From NCBI GenBank assembly GCA_049366715.1, contig JBMNCQ010000020.1, forward strand, positions 1 to 64,000: a stretch of DNA of 64,000 bases, read 5' to 3'. The position numbers and the translations under genes were made by a program. The notes below the pieces were generated by a model, which did no database searches, was not told where the DNA came from, and saw nothing but the letters and a program-made list of their open reading frames with translations. Source of the DNA: JBMNCQ01 sp049366715 (lineage in GTDB: Bacteria; Bacillota; Peptococcia; Peptococcales; BICA1-8). Position 1 is the first letter of the stretch. Each line of letters begins with the position of its first letter. This document shows, one piece after another, positions 1 to 9,231 of the stretch.

Positions 1-151
1 TTACTATTGTCCGGAAAATTAAGTCAAGCATGGCAGTCTCCCCTAAATCAGATAAATAATAGTATGCATGGCAAAAATATATTTATACTTGGGACTAATT
101 CAATTATAATTATTATGTACCATTTCATGATTAAAAATGGGAGGGATATGC

Positions 152-334
152 ATGCTTGTAAAAATCGCTTATGGTCTATTATTTATCGGGGTTATTCTCA
201 AGTCTTACGGACTCTTTTATTTAACCGGCAAGAAAGATATCCCTTTTAAGCAAAAACAAAAAAAGTATCTTATTTTTAATTGGCCCGGTAATATTCTCCT
301 GGCCGGCGGGATAATTATATTATTGCTCAAGTAA
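152..334 (+). CDS. small two-helix membrane protein, unknown function
   Basis: This is a 60-residue protein of no family I recognise. Two hydrophobic stretches (about residues 3-24 and 40-59) flank a lysine-rich loop (KQKQKK), so it should be a hairpin membrane protein. The start is the ATG at 152, because a GGGAGGG ribosome binding site lies at 139-145 with six bases of spacing; an upstream in-frame ATG at 137 overlaps that site and is unlikely. The gene stands alone, convergent with buk. Function is not inferable. Confidence 0.6.
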   Translation: MLVKIAYGLLFIGVILKSYGLFYLTGKKDIPFKQKQKKYLIFNWPGNILLAGGIIILLLK

Positions 335-400
335 ACGACTGCAGTTTTTACATTTCCATATTTTTCCATATCCGTCAGGGAAACTCGGCCTTTTCCCTAA

Positions 401-435
401 ATAAAAAGAGGAGTATCGAATACTCGCACTCCTCT
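401..435 (-). terminator. intrinsic terminator of ptb-buk
   Basis: AGAGGAGT (407-414) pairs with ACTCCTCT (428-435). On the minus strand the stem is followed by TTTTAT (406-401). The 5' arm of the stem includes the first two bases of the buk stop codon, so the hairpin begins inside the end of the gene. Confidence 0.75.
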
Positions 436-1504
436 AAAAATAAGCCTTGGCATTTTCCTCGCCTTTTAAAACCCTTAACCCGCCCGAAGCAAGAGCTTCC
501 ATCTCATCTTCTCCGGGATATATAATAACCGGACTCAAAAATTCAACCCGTTCCTTTATCCGGCTGGTAAAGAGATTAGAATAGGCAATTCCCCCTGTTA
601 AAACAATTCCGTCTATTTTGCCTTTTAGAACGGCAGCACAGGCCCCGATCTCTTTCGCGATTTGGTAAGCCATGGCCTCATAGGTTAGCTTGGCATGTTC
701 ATTTCCCTGTTTAACCATTTCTTCTACTTCTCGGGCATCGTTGGTATTTAAATAAGCGACTAAACCCCCTTTGCCCACAATACCTTTATAAATTTCTTCC
801 TCAGTCTTTTGACCGCTGAAACAAACTTTTATAAGACTGCCGGCAGGCACTCCCCCCGACCTTTCCGGGGAAAAAGGTCCGTCACCATCTAAAGCATTAT
901 TCACATCTATCACCCGGCCCTTCCTGTGAGCACCTACGGAAACACCGCCACCCATATGGGCGACAATCAGATTACATTCTTCATAGCTTTTGCCTAACTC
1001 TTGAGCAGCCCGCCGAGCCACTGCTTTTTGATTCAGAGCATGAAAAATACTTTTCCTTTCTAGTTGGGGATTACCTGAAATTCGTGCCAGAGGCTCCAAT
1101 TCGTCCACTACAACAGGATCAACAATAAAAGCCGGAATCTTAATACTATCCGCAATTTCCCAGGCTATAAGAGCTCCTAAGTTTGAAGCATGCTCTTGCA
1201 CAGCATTATTGATATCTTCCCGCATTTTGGAATTAACTAAATAAGTCCCTCCGGCAATAGGCTTCAACAGGCCTCCCCTGCCGACTACGCAATTTAAGCT
1301 TTTTACCTCGATGCCGTTCTCCTGCAAAGCATTAATGATTAAATTCTTTCTAAATTCAAATTGCTGAGCGACCCGTTCATACCGGGCTAATTCTTCATTA
1401 CTATGACGCAGCGTAGTTTCTAAAACAGCCTTCTCGTTATCAAAAACCGCAATCTTTGTTGAAGTAGAACCGGGATTGATTACTAAAACTCGATATGTAT
1501 CCAT
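434..1504 (-). CDS. buk: butyrate kinase
   Basis: Butyrate kinase transfers phosphate between butyryl phosphate and ADP, making ATP and butyrate (or the reverse) in the cytoplasm. It belongs to the acetokinase/ASKHA fold. The N-terminus VINPGSTSTKIAVF is the family phosphate-binding motif, and AHMGGGVSVGAH (about residues 182-193) and the PERSGGVPAG loop are also typical. The length of 356 residues is normal. It lies four bases downstream of ptb, so the two are one transcription unit and probably complete butyryl-CoA to butyrate conversion. Related branched-chain fatty acid kinases look alike, so the natural substrate could be isobutyrate or isovalerate. Confidence 0.93.
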   Translation of the reverse strand: MDTYRVLVINPGSTSTKIAVFDNEKAVLETTLRHSNEELARYERVAQQFEFRKNLIINALQENGIEVKSLNCVVGRGGLLKPIAGGTYLVNSKMREDINNAVQEHASNLGALIAWEIADSIKIPAFIVDPVVVDELEPLARISGNPQLERKSIFHALNQKAVARRAAQELGKSYEECNLIVAHMGGGVSVGAHRKGRVIDVNNALDGDGPFSPERSGGVPAGSLIKVCFSGQKTEEEIYKGIVGKGGLVAYLNTNDAREVEEMVKQGNEHAKLTYEAMAYQIAKEIGACAAVLKGKIDGIVLTGGIAYSNLFTSRIKERVEFLSPVIIYPGEDEMEALASGGLRVLKGEENAKAYF

Positions 1505-1508
1505 TTTA

Positions 1509-2423
1509 CTACCCCCTTAGACAAGTTTTACATGTTAATAAACTTAATGCTATCGAATTTAATTTTGAAATATATGTATCGGCCCTGGAAGTTAACACAA
1601 TAGGAGCCGCTGCCCCGGCAATCACTCCTGCAACCTCCCCCTGGCCCAGGTACACTAAAGCCTTATAGGTCATGTTGCCGGCTTCAATATCAGGGCACAG
1701 TAAAATGTCCGCTTTGCCGGCAACGGGGCTGTGAATGTTTTTATGCTCTGCCGCTTCACCGGATACTGCATTATCCAATGCCAGGGGCCCGTCAATAATT
1801 GCGCCCTGTATTTGCCCCCGTTCCGCCATGATACTTAAAGCAGCTGCATCCATAGTCGCCGGCATATCCGGATTTACTGTTTCTACGGCACATACCGGAG
1901 CAACCTTAGCCGTTTCAATACCGAAGGCTTTCGTAACAATCAAAGCATTATTAATTATTTTTACCTTGTCCTGCAGAGCCGGAGCGATATTTATTGCCGC
2001 ATCAGTTAAAATTAACAGCCTATCGAACCCGGGTATCTCAAAAACCGCAACATGGCTTAATATTTTATCCGTCCGCAGACCAACTTCTTTATCTAAAACG
2101 GCCTTTAAAAATGTAGCTGTGCCGACTAATCCTTTCATGACTATATTGGCACGGCCTGAGCTGACAAGTGCCACTGCTTTTTTCGCAGCACGGTCTGCCA
2201 GGGGCTCATGTTCTATAGCTATTCCCTTAAGATCCAGACCCGCTTTCTGCGCTGCCAGTTGTATTTCTTTTTCATCCCCCACCAGGATCGGCCTGGCTAA
2301 TCCTAAATCTTGGGCACCTTTTACCGCCTTTAAAACTTCTTCGTCTTGAGCGACAGCTACTGCAATATACCTCTGCTCATTCGTACTTAGGACTGCCTTT
2401 TTTATCTCTTGAAAGGATTTCAC
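1509..2423 (-). CDS. ptb: phosphate butyryltransferase
   Basis: Phosphotransbutyrylase exchanges CoA of butyryl-CoA for phosphate, giving butyryl phosphate for the adjacent kinase. The 304 residues match the phosphate acetyl/butyryltransferase family end to end: ANIVMKGLVGTATFLKAVL near residues 93-111, the LTDAAINIAPALQDK segment, and the C-terminal PIVLTSRAD motif. The start is GTG at 2423 with a GGGGGG ribosome binding site about ten bases upstream. It is first in the ptb-buk operon. A preference for branched-chain acyl-CoA cannot be excluded from sequence. Confidence 0.92.
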   Translation of the reverse strand: MKSFQEIKKAVLSTNEQRYIAVAVAQDEEVLKAVKGAQDLGLARPILVGDEKEIQLAAQKAGLDLKGIAIEHEPLADRAAKKAVALVSSGRANIVMKGLVGTATFLKAVLDKEVGLRTDKILSHVAVFEIPGFDRLLILTDAAINIAPALQDKVKIINNALIVTKAFGIETAKVAPVCAVETVNPDMPATMDAAALSIMAERGQIQGAIIDGPLALDNAVSGEAAEHKNIHSPVAGKADILLCPDIEAGNMTYKALVYLGQGEVAGVIAGAAAPIVLTSRADTYISKLNSIALSLLTCKTCLRG

Positions 2424-2619
2424 TACAAATAATCCCCCCTGTCACTTTCCTTCCGACCTTTTAATGTATTTTTCCCGGCCGGAAGTAATAATAATTATTG
2501 AATGTACTTCTTTATTTTTGGAAAATTCTCCTGCTAATGCAAGTGCAAAAAAACAAATTCCCCGGAACCTTCCGCTATTTGCCAAAAACGCTCATTAATA
2601 AAAAAACATTTTTTCATTA

Positions 2620-2646
2620 ATAAAACAACTAAGGCTTCCACCTTAG
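2620..2646 (-). terminator. probable terminator after the DUF3243 gene
   Basis: CTAAGG (2629-2634) and CCTTAG (2641-2646) form a short hairpin followed on the minus strand by TTGTTTTATT. The rest of the 2424-2685 gap is AT-rich and should hold the ptb promoter, but I could not pick a convincing -35/-10 pair. Confidence 0.5.
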
Positions 2647-2685
2647 TAAACAGTGCAAGCCTTGTAGTTAATAACAGTTAAGAAC

Positions 2686-2952
2686 TTAAATATCGTTTTT
2701 TTGTAATCGATTTTTTCCTATTCTGAGAACGAGATTGGCCATCATGTTTTTTTCATCGTCGGATGCTATTTCCCACATCTCGCTCATTAATGCTTCTTCC
2801 GGTGAGTCAGGCTGAACAAACTTGCCCATTAGGTTTCCCAGGCTAATCATACCTTTAACCATTAGCTCGTCATTAACTCCGTGTTTTTGCCCGTCTTCAA
2901 TGACATCAGCTAATTCCCTAGGAAAATTGTTGAGTTTATCATTAGTTTTCAT
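2686..2952 (-). CDS. DUF3243 family protein (YmfJ-like)
   Basis: This is an 88-residue soluble protein resembling DUF3243, a small Firmicute family with no established function (Bacillus YmfJ is a member). The match is the central block from ADVIEDGQKHG through FVQPDSPEE to MWEIASDDEKNMMANLVLRI. The start is the ATG at 2952 behind AGGAGGTGACTGCG; a longer reading frame to 2985 has no such site. It is monocistronic, with its own terminator. Confidence 0.75.
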   Translation of the reverse strand: MKTNDKLNNFPRELADVIEDGQKHGVNDELMVKGMISLGNLMGKFVQPDSPEEALMSEMWEIASDDEKNMMANLVLRIGKNRLQKNDI

Positions 2953-3187
2953 CGCAGTCACCTCCTGTACAACTATATTTCCCAATCCCCAAGCAACATA
3001 TTCTAAGCATATTCTATTTTAAAAATTAATTTTTATCATTGTTTATCCGCCCGCTGATAAGTAACCTGGTTCCCGTCTTATTTTTATGCCGGAATTCCCG
3101 TGGAAAGTCTCGCTTATCGCTTAAACATTATGATGCCAAAAAAAAATTTTTTCATACCTAATTTAATATTTTTAAGAAATCCTATGA

Positions 3188-3193
3188 TATAAT
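3188..3193 (+). promoter_or_regulatory. possible -10 element for the DUF2062 gene
   Basis: TATAAT at 3188-3193 lies 57 bases before the ATG, in an otherwise empty AT-rich gap (2953-3250). No good -35 is visible at the right spacing, so this is tentative. Confidence 0.35.
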
Positions 3194-3250
3194 AATTAGA
3201 CATGCAGAGTTTTAGTTAACCTATTATCTCTGAGAGTGAGGAGATTTTAG

Positions 3251-3715
3251 ATGACCTATCGACGCTTAACTAAATACTATCTCCTTAGACTCTTAAGAGT
3301 TGCAACCACTCCCTTCTCGGCAGCAGGAGGCTTTGCCTGCGGTACGGTTGTCCATTTCCACCTAACATCCGGATTCGGCTTGGCCTTTGCTTTATTCCTG
3401 GCCAAACTGACACGGACGAGTTGCATTGCCAGTACAATAGCCTGGGCAATAACCATGCCTTTTGTCCCTATCATGTTCTATCTGAATTTTATTACCGGCG
3501 ACTTAATACTTAGAGAAAAAACTCCTGATATTTTAGCTGCAATAAAAGATCTGGCACTTCTCAACTTTTCTAATTTTCTCGTTATCGGTAAAACCTTTGT
3601 GGTTGGCTCCATCCTAAACACCGTTATCGGACTTTTGGTAATTTGGTTTTGCGGGTTTTTATTTTTAAAAAGATATCGCAATCCGGCTTTAAAGTTTGTG
3701 CAACGCTATTTATAA
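3251..3715 (+). CDS. DUF2062 domain membrane protein
   Basis: A 154-residue integral membrane protein with the DUF2062 pattern: a basic N-terminus (residues 1-18), small-residue-rich helices around 22-45 and 53-80, and a C-terminal helix near 118-143. The motif PFSAAGGFACGTVVHF is typical of the family, whose function is unknown and which in some bacteria is fused to glycosyltransferases. GAGGAG lies upstream of the ATG. The gene is single and convergent with the aro operon. Confidence 0.7.
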   Translation: MTYRRLTKYYLLRLLRVATTPFSAAGGFACGTVVHFHLTSGFGLAFALFLAKLTRTSCIASTIAWAITMPFVPIMFYLNFITGDLILREKTPDILAAIKDLALLNFSNFLVIGKTFVVGSILNTVIGLLVIWFCGFLFLKRYRNPALKFVQRYL

Positions 3716-3726
3716 AATAACACTAC

Positions 3727-3756
3727 AAAGAGGCACCTTAGTCAAGATGCCTCTTT
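3727..3756 (+). terminator. hairpin terminator between convergent genes
   Basis: AAAGAGGCA (3727-3735) pairs with TGCCTCTTT (3748-3756), just after the DUF2062 stop. The U-tract is short. It may also serve the aroH end of the opposing operon from a distance. Confidence 0.55.
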
Positions 3757-3878
3757 ATGGTACATTTGCTATTCCCCATAATTTAACTCCTCGTTAAGTC
3801 CGGCGGCTCCATGCCCAGACAGGCCCGTATAACCCATGGGCATGCCACAGATATTAGATAGACCCTACAGCCCGCTAT

Positions 3879-4235
3879 TTAGTCCGTCCAGTCCGGCCTT
3901 AACTGTCTCGCTTTGCCCAGATAAACATGCTTAATATCCTGCTCTTTGTCCCATTCAACATGAATCAGAACCCTTATACAGTAATTTAAAGAGCCTTCTA
4001 CAGCCATTTCTTGTAAACACATCATCGGTATTGCTGTCCAGCCCATATCCCGCGCTGCTTTAGCCGGATATGCCATATGCAAGTCAGGAGTTGCAGTGAA
4101 AAAAACACTGATGATATCTTCAAGCCTCAGCATGTTTTCTTCGCTAATTTTCCTTAGCAATTGCTGCGTACCTTGCGTGATTTCTTGCGGATCGTCTTTT
4201 GCAATAGCAATTGCACCTCTGATCGCCTTTAACAT
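3879..4235 (-). CDS. aroH: chorismate mutase, AroH type
   Basis: Monofunctional chorismate mutase converts chorismate to prephenate, the branch point to Phe and Tyr. The 118 residues match the trimeric AroH class: RGAIAI near the N-terminus with the active-site Arg, then RLEDIISVFFTATPDLHMAYPAKAARDMGW and RVLIHVEWD. It is the last gene of the aromatic operon, 13 bases after aroB. The neighbouring tyrA and pheA products use prephenate directly, which fits. Confidence 0.93.
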   Translation of the reverse strand: MLKAIRGAIAIAKDDPQEITQGTQQLLRKISEENMLRLEDIISVFFTATPDLHMAYPAKAARDMGWTAIPMMCLQEMAVEGSLNYCIRVLIHVEWDKEQDIKHVYLGKARQLRPDWTD

Positions 4236-4248
4236 TTCTGGCTGCCTC

Positions 4249-5346
4249 CTAATTTTTAATCACTGCTTCCAAAGACTTTAGGATTTCCTCCTGGGTCAAG
4301 CCTTTAATTATTGCAACCTTACCGATCTTTTGCGGCAAGATAAAGACCAATTGTTTATCTTTGATTTTTTTATCCAGATAGAGACTCTCCATTACAGAGC
4401 TCGTTGAGACAGCAGAAATGGAAACAGGAAGTCCTACTGAAATGAATAAATTTTTTATTCTTTCCAGAACTACCGGTGAACACTTATTTAAGTTAACGGC
4501 AAGGTCCCCGGCCGCAACCATCCCGATGGCAACTCCTTCACCATGACGGAGAACTTTATAATCCGTCACTTTTTCCAGAGCATGACCGATCGTATGGCCC
4601 AGGTTTAAAATATTTCTAATTCCTTCGTCTTTTTCATCCTGGGAAACGATTTCTCCTTTAATTTCACAAGAACGCCGGATTATATACTTGCTGAACTCCT
4701 GATCCCTTTTTTTTAATAACACCGCATTTTTTTCTAAAGTATTAAAAAAATCTTCATCCCAGATCACACCATATTTAATCACTTCCGCCAGCCCTGCGAT
4801 CCATTCCCGCTCCGGTAAAGTATGTAAGGTATTCAAATCGCTCCAAACTATAACAGGCTGATAAAAAGAACCGATCATATTTTTTCCTAAAGGATGATTA
4901 ACCGCTACCTTCCCGCCCACACTGCTGTCTACCTGGGCCAATAAAGTCGTAGGTATCTGGGCAAAACAAACTCCTCTTTGGTAAATAGCAGCTGCAAATC
5001 CGGCAATATCTCCAATCACCCCGCCGCCTAAAGCAACCACAACGGAGTCTCTGTTAAGACCCTCTTCCAGCATGGAAGTAAGAATTCCCCCCGCATTGCC
5101 CCAGGTTTTGTATTCCTCACCATCAGGTAAAATATGCTTAATCACTGCAAACCCTTCTGAAAGCAAACTGTTTTCTACCTGTTTACCATAGAAGCTATAT
5201 ACCGGCTCATTAGATACCAGGACAACCTGTCCCCCTGTCAGCAATCTTCTGAGGTTTTTTCCAAAATCATTTAAGATATTTGCCCCAATAATAATATCAT
5301 ATTTTTTAAAAGGCAGCTTAATTTGCACCTTTGCTGAATTTTCCAT
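4249..5346 (-). CDS. aroB: 3-dehydroquinate synthase
   Basis: AroB converts DAHP to 3-dehydroquinate using NAD+ and a divalent metal, the second step of the shikimate pathway. The 365 residues carry the NAD-binding GGGVIGDIAGF motif (about 106-116), IPTTLLAQVDSSVGGKVAVN, and metal-ligand regions E-V-I-K-Y-G and NLGHTIGHA. The start overlaps the end of aroK by 29 bases, with GCAGGGGAATAGATC as its ribosome binding region inside aroK. Such overlap suggests translational coupling. Confidence 0.95.
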   Translation of the reverse strand: MENSAKVQIKLPFKKYDIIIGANILNDFGKNLRRLLTGGQVVLVSNEPVYSFYGKQVENSLLSEGFAVIKHILPDGEEYKTWGNAGGILTSMLEEGLNRDSVVVALGGGVIGDIAGFAAAIYQRGVCFAQIPTTLLAQVDSSVGGKVAVNHPLGKNMIGSFYQPVIVWSDLNTLHTLPEREWIAGLAEVIKYGVIWDEDFFNTLEKNAVLLKKRDQEFSKYIIRRSCEIKGEIVSQDEKDEGIRNILNLGHTIGHALEKVTDYKVLRHGEGVAIGMVAAGDLAVNLNKCSPVVLERIKNLFISVGLPVSISAVSTSSVMESLYLDKKIKDKQLVFILPQKIGKVAIIKGLTQEEILKSLEAVIKN

Positions 5347-5860
5347 GATCTATTCCCCTGCTTTTTAAATAAATTAGTATTTCTTCAACTATACACCCAA
5401 CTTCTTTTTCCGATGTATCGATATCATAATCGGCACAGGAATAATTCTGAGCTCTCAGTTCCAATAGTTTCTTGATCATTTTCAAAGGATTTTCATCTTT
5501 AAGGAGGGGTCGTGAACCGTCTGTTTTTATCCGTTCCAGGATTACCTCCGGCTTGGCTCGTAAACATATTAATACCGAGGACTGCTTTAGGTTGTCTATA
5601 TTCTCCTCTTTCAGCACTATTCCTCCCCCGGTGGAAATAACATAGTTGCTGAATTGAGCGACTTCTTTAATGACCAGGGATTCTTCTAATCGAAAACCTT
5701 CCTCACGATAAATATGAAAGATTTCAGGAATACACAAGCCCATCTTTTGTTCAATACGGGTATCCGTATCAACAAAATTCCAGTTTAATCGTTCAGCCAG
5801 TCTGACCCCTACCGAACTTTTGCCTGTACCCATGAAGCCTATTAAGGCTATATTTGTCAT
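5318..5860 (-). CDS. aroK: shikimate kinase
   Basis: Shikimate kinase phosphorylates shikimate at O3 with ATP. The P-loop GFMGTGKSS is at about residues 8-16, the shikimate-binding DTDTRIE follows, and STGGGIVL marks the Walker-B-like substrate segment. I start it at the ATG at 5860 rather than the TTG just before it. The 180-residue length is normal. It lies between aroC and aroB and overlaps aroB. Confidence 0.93.
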   Translation of the reverse strand: MTNIALIGFMGTGKSSVGVRLAERLNWNFVDTDTRIEQKMGLCIPEIFHIYREEGFRLEESLVIKEVAQFSNYVISTGGGIVLKEENIDNLKQSSVLICLRAKPEVILERIKTDGSRPLLKDENPLKMIKKLLELRAQNYSCADYDIDTSEKEVGCIVEEILIYLKSRGIDHGKFSKGAN

Positions 5861-5865
5861 CAATC

Positions 5866-7017
5866 CTACACCTGCCTTAAATAGGTTTTGTACCTTTGGA
5901 AACTATCTTTTATTTCGTGCAGACTATCCCCTGAAAACTTTTCCAGAAAGGCCCGGGCAATTTCCCAGGAAACTACCCCTTCGGCAACAATTGAGGCAGC
6001 AGCAACTGCACAAGTATCCGAACGCTCCACTGTCGCTAAGTGTTTTTCTTTGGTAGCAATATCAATACTTTGTAATGGTTTATAAAGAGTAGGGATCGGC
6101 TTCATAGCAGCGCGGATTACGACGTTTTCACCATTGGAAATACCGCCCTCAATGCCCCCGCTGTTATTGGTATTATGGTAGAAGCCTTGGGCAGCAGAGT
6201 AAAAAATTTCATCATGCACCTGAGAACCTAATAATTCTGCACCGGAAAAACCCAGACCGATTTCTACACCTTTAATCCCGGGAATACTCATGACCCCTTG
6301 CGTAATCCGCCCGTCCAGACGCCGGTCCCAATGGACATGACTGCCGATTCCAATCGGAACATGAAAAGCAGTAACTTCTACAACTCCGCCTATGGAATCC
6401 CCTTGTTCTTTAGCAGTATCAATCAAACGGATCATTTCCCCCGTTGCAGCATCATCCGTGCAGTAGAGGGGGGTCTCATATAACTCCTCAGTTAGCATTC
6501 CATACTGGGGCCGGCAGGAGACACTGCCTATTCTGATTACATGGCCGAATATTTTTATCTCGAACTGTTCCAGCAAGCATTTGCAGACCGCACCAACCGC
6601 TACCCGTATCGCAGTTTCTCTGGCACTTGCCCTTTCTAATACATTACGGATATCAGCAAAACCATATTTTATACTACCGCTTAAATCGGCATGACCGGGT
6701 CTGGGTTTCGTAACCTTTCTGGTAATAATATCCGCTTCCGGTTCTGCCTGCATGATTTTTTGCCAGTTTTCCCAGTCCTTGTTTTTAATAAGGATCGTAA
6801 TGGGACTACCTAGTGTTTCTCCATTTCTGATTCCCGCTAGAAACTCAACTTGGTCCTCTTCAATTTCCATCCTTTTTCCCCGTCCATAGCCACCCTGCCT
6901 TTTCCTGAGCTGCCGGTTAATCATTTTTTCATCAACGGGTATTCCTGCCGGAAAACCTTCAATTATCGCAGTCAATGCTTTACCATGGGATTCTCCGGCC
7001 GTCAAAAACCGCAGCAT
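5866..7017 (-). CDS. aroC: chorismate synthase
   Basis: AroC turns EPSP into chorismate and needs reduced FMN. The 383-residue protein has the family signatures GESHGKALTAIIEGFPAG at the N-terminus, RPGHADLSGSIKYG with RNVLERASARETA, and the C-terminal RSDTCAVAAASIVAEG block. SD AGGAAGGCGG precedes the ATG. It is followed closely by aroK. Confidence 0.96.
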   Translation of the reverse strand: MLRFLTAGESHGKALTAIIEGFPAGIPVDEKMINRQLRKRQGGYGRGKRMEIEEDQVEFLAGIRNGETLGSPITILIKNKDWENWQKIMQAEPEADIITRKVTKPRPGHADLSGSIKYGFADIRNVLERASARETAIRVAVGAVCKCLLEQFEIKIFGHVIRIGSVSCRPQYGMLTEELYETPLYCTDDAATGEMIRLIDTAKEQGDSIGGVVEVTAFHVPIGIGSHVHWDRRLDGRITQGVMSIPGIKGVEIGLGFSGAELLGSQVHDEIFYSAAQGFYHNTNNSGGIEGGISNGENVVIRAAMKPIPTLYKPLQSIDIATKEKHLATVERSDTCAVAAASIVAEGVVSWEIARAFLEKFSGDSLHEIKDSFQRYKTYLRQV

Positions 7018-7051
7018 ATTATTACCGCCTTCCTATTTTTCAAAATTAGTT

Positions 7052-7915
7052 TCAGTCGTTAAGGGCAGCCTCCAGTTTACTTTTAATCCCTGCCAGGGAA
7101 GGACGCCGACCGGTCCAGATTTCAAAAGAAAGAACTCCTTGGTGAATCAGCATGCCCAAGCCGTTTTGAACCCGGCAGCCCCGGCCGCGGGCCTCGCGGA
7201 GAAGTCTTGTCTCCAGGGGATTATAGATTAAATCCACGATTAATTGCCCCGGAGACATTAATTCAGTATTTATAGGCGGCATCTGCCCGTTAGCCGGCTT
7301 CATACCCAGGGGAGTCGTATTAATAATAAGGTCACTTTCCGCCGTCAGCTTATTCACCAGCGGATTCTCCCAGTCCAGGATTTCCGCACTAACTCCCAGC
7401 CTTTTAATTGTACTTGCCAGTTCAGCGGCTTTTTTTAAATTCCGGTTTATCAAAAATATTTTTTTTACACCCCGGTAAGCCAGACTGATCCCTACCGCTC
7501 TGGCTGATCCTCCGGAGCCCAAAATTACAATAATTTTATCTTTAGGTACCCATCCTGTCTCGCCGGTTAAAGCGTTAATAAAGCCTCTCCCGTCGGTATT
7601 GTCTCCCCAAAAGCCGTCCTCTTTACGAATAAGGGTATTTACAGCACCAATAATTTCCGCTTCCGGAGTAATCCCTGTCAGGTATTTAATAATTTCTTCT
7701 TTATAAGGAATCGTAACATTTACCCCGCTGAATCCCAGGGCCCATAAGCCGGCTATAACCTGTTCCAAATTTTCAGGCGTGACTTTAAGAGGAATATAAA
7801 TACTGTTTAAACCCAAAGTATCAAAAAAAGTATTTTGCATCAGCGGAGAAAGGGAATGCCCAAGCGGATTCCCAATAATCCCTGTTAATTTTGTATTACC
7901 GTTAACCTCAATCAT
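7052..7915 (-). CDS. aroE: shikimate dehydrogenase
   Basis: AroE reduces 3-dehydroshikimate to shikimate with NADPH. Visible motifs are GNPLGHSLSPLMQN (substrate site), GVNVTIPYKE with the catalytic Lys, DNTDGRGF, and the nucleotide-binding GSGGSARAV. The start is the ATG at 7915, because GAGGAAGG sits seven bases before it; an in-frame GTG at 7939 would put that site inside the gene. Length is 287 residues. Confidence 0.94.
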   Translation of the reverse strand: MIEVNGNTKLTGIIGNPLGHSLSPLMQNTFFDTLGLNSIYIPLKVTPENLEQVIAGLWALGFSGVNVTIPYKEEIIKYLTGITPEAEIIGAVNTLIRKEDGFWGDNTDGRGFINALTGETGWVPKDKIIVILGSGGSARAVGISLAYRGVKKIFLINRNLKKAAELASTIKRLGVSAEILDWENPLVNKLTAESDLIINTTPLGMKPANGQMPPINTELMSPGQLIVDLIYNPLETRLLREARGRGCRVQNGLGMLIHQGVLSFEIWTGRRPSLAGIKSKLEAALND

Positions 7916-7940
7916 AAATTGGCCCTTCCTCAAAATCACA

Positions 7941-9221
7941 TTATGAAAGACTATCTAAAGTCCTTTTAAATCCCGGAAAAGAGACGTCGATAATCTCCGC
8001 ATTCTTAATCATTGTTGTTCCTTCCGCCTTTAATCCGGCGACAGCTAAGGACATAGCAATACGATGGTCACGATAACACTCACACAGAGTACCTCTTAAG
8101 CTATGTCCGCCAAATATTTTCAGACCGTCCGGCAGTTCTTCTATTTTAGCCCCCAGCTTCGCTAACTCTTGAGCAATCGCAGCTAAACGGTTGCTTTCTT
8201 TTACTTTTAATTCCCGGGCATCCCTAATTTCAGTTATTCCCTCAGCCAAAGCCCCGGCAACTGCCAGCACAGGAATTTCATCTATTAGACGGGGAATTAT
8301 GTCCCCTCCTATCTGCACGCCCTTTAAACTGCTGCTTACAATGCGAATATTACCCCGTATTTCACCGTTAATCTCTTTTTTATCCACAACCCGCAAATCA
8401 GCACCCATAGCTTTTAAAACATCAATTATACCTGTGCGGGTTGGATTCAGCCCTACATTTTTTATAAGCAGACTGCTGTCGGGGACAATTGCACCAGCAG
8501 TTAAAAAAAATGCTGCTGACGAAATATCCCCCGGCACATTTATCACCTGACTCACTAATTTCGGGTTTCCTTTAACAGCTACCTTATTACCGTCCTCTTT
8601 TAGCTCAGCTCCAAAACTTTTCAGCATCAATTCCGTATGATTACGGGATTTAAAGGGTTCAATCACTTCCGTCCAGCCATCGGCAAAAAGTCCGGCTAAT
8701 ATTAAAGAGGATTTTACCTGCGCACTGGCTACAGGAGTAGTATACGTTATACTTTTTAAATTTCCTCCTTTAATAGCCAGGGGAGCTAACTGCCCATCCC
8801 TCCGTCCTAAAATTTGTGCACCCATTTTTTGCAGAGGAGCAGTTATTCTGCCCATAGGTCTTTTTTGGATTGATTGATCACCGGTAATAAAGCTGGTAAA
8901 ACTTTGCCCCGCTAAGATCCCCGATAATAAACGGATTGTCGTACCTGAATTGCCGACGTCAAGAATCCTTTCCGGTTCTTGTAAGCCCCCAAGACCTTTA
9001 CCATGAATAATAATCCTTGCTTCCTGTACTTCAATGGGAATACCTAAATTTTTAAAACAAGCAACGGTACTCAGACAGTCCTCGCCCCTTAAAAACCCTT
9101 CTACTTCTGTAGACCCCTCAGCCAGAGCACCCAGCATAATAGACCTGTGGGAAATCGATTTATCACCGGGAACGATAATCTCTCCAGATAGTCCGGCAGC
9201 TTTGTTTATAACAAGCTCCAT
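7941..9221 (-). CDS. aroA: 3-phosphoshikimate 1-carboxyvinyltransferase (EPSP synthase)
   Basis: EPSP synthase joins PEP to shikimate-3-phosphate. The 426 residues carry PGDKSISHRSIMLGALAEG near the N-terminus, the PEP-site loop LDVGNSGTTIRLLSG, SAQVKSSLILAGLFADG, and the C-terminal DYRDHRIAMSLAVAG-like stretch (here YRDHRIAMSLAVAG). AGGTGA lies before the ATG. It lies between tyrA and aroE in the operon. Confidence 0.96.
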   Translation of the reverse strand: MELVINKAAGLSGEIIVPGDKSISHRSIMLGALAEGSTEVEGFLRGEDCLSTVACFKNLGIPIEVQEARIIIHGKGLGGLQEPERILDVGNSGTTIRLLSGILAGQSFTSFITGDQSIQKRPMGRITAPLQKMGAQILGRRDGQLAPLAIKGGNLKSITYTTPVASAQVKSSLILAGLFADGWTEVIEPFKSRNHTELMLKSFGAELKEDGNKVAVKGNPKLVSQVINVPGDISSAAFFLTAGAIVPDSSLLIKNVGLNPTRTGIIDVLKAMGADLRVVDKKEINGEIRGNIRIVSSSLKGVQIGGDIIPRLIDEIPVLAVAGALAEGITEIRDARELKVKESNRLAAIAQELAKLGAKIEELPDGLKIFGGHSLRGTLCECYRDHRIAMSLAVAGLKAEGTTMIKNAEIIDVSFPGFKRTLDSLS

Positions 9222-9231
9222 AAGTAATCAC

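Noticed and set aside
1735..2349. 204-codon plus-strand frame antisense to ptb
   Set aside because: It is a shadow of ptb with no start signal; the sense protein has clear family motifs.
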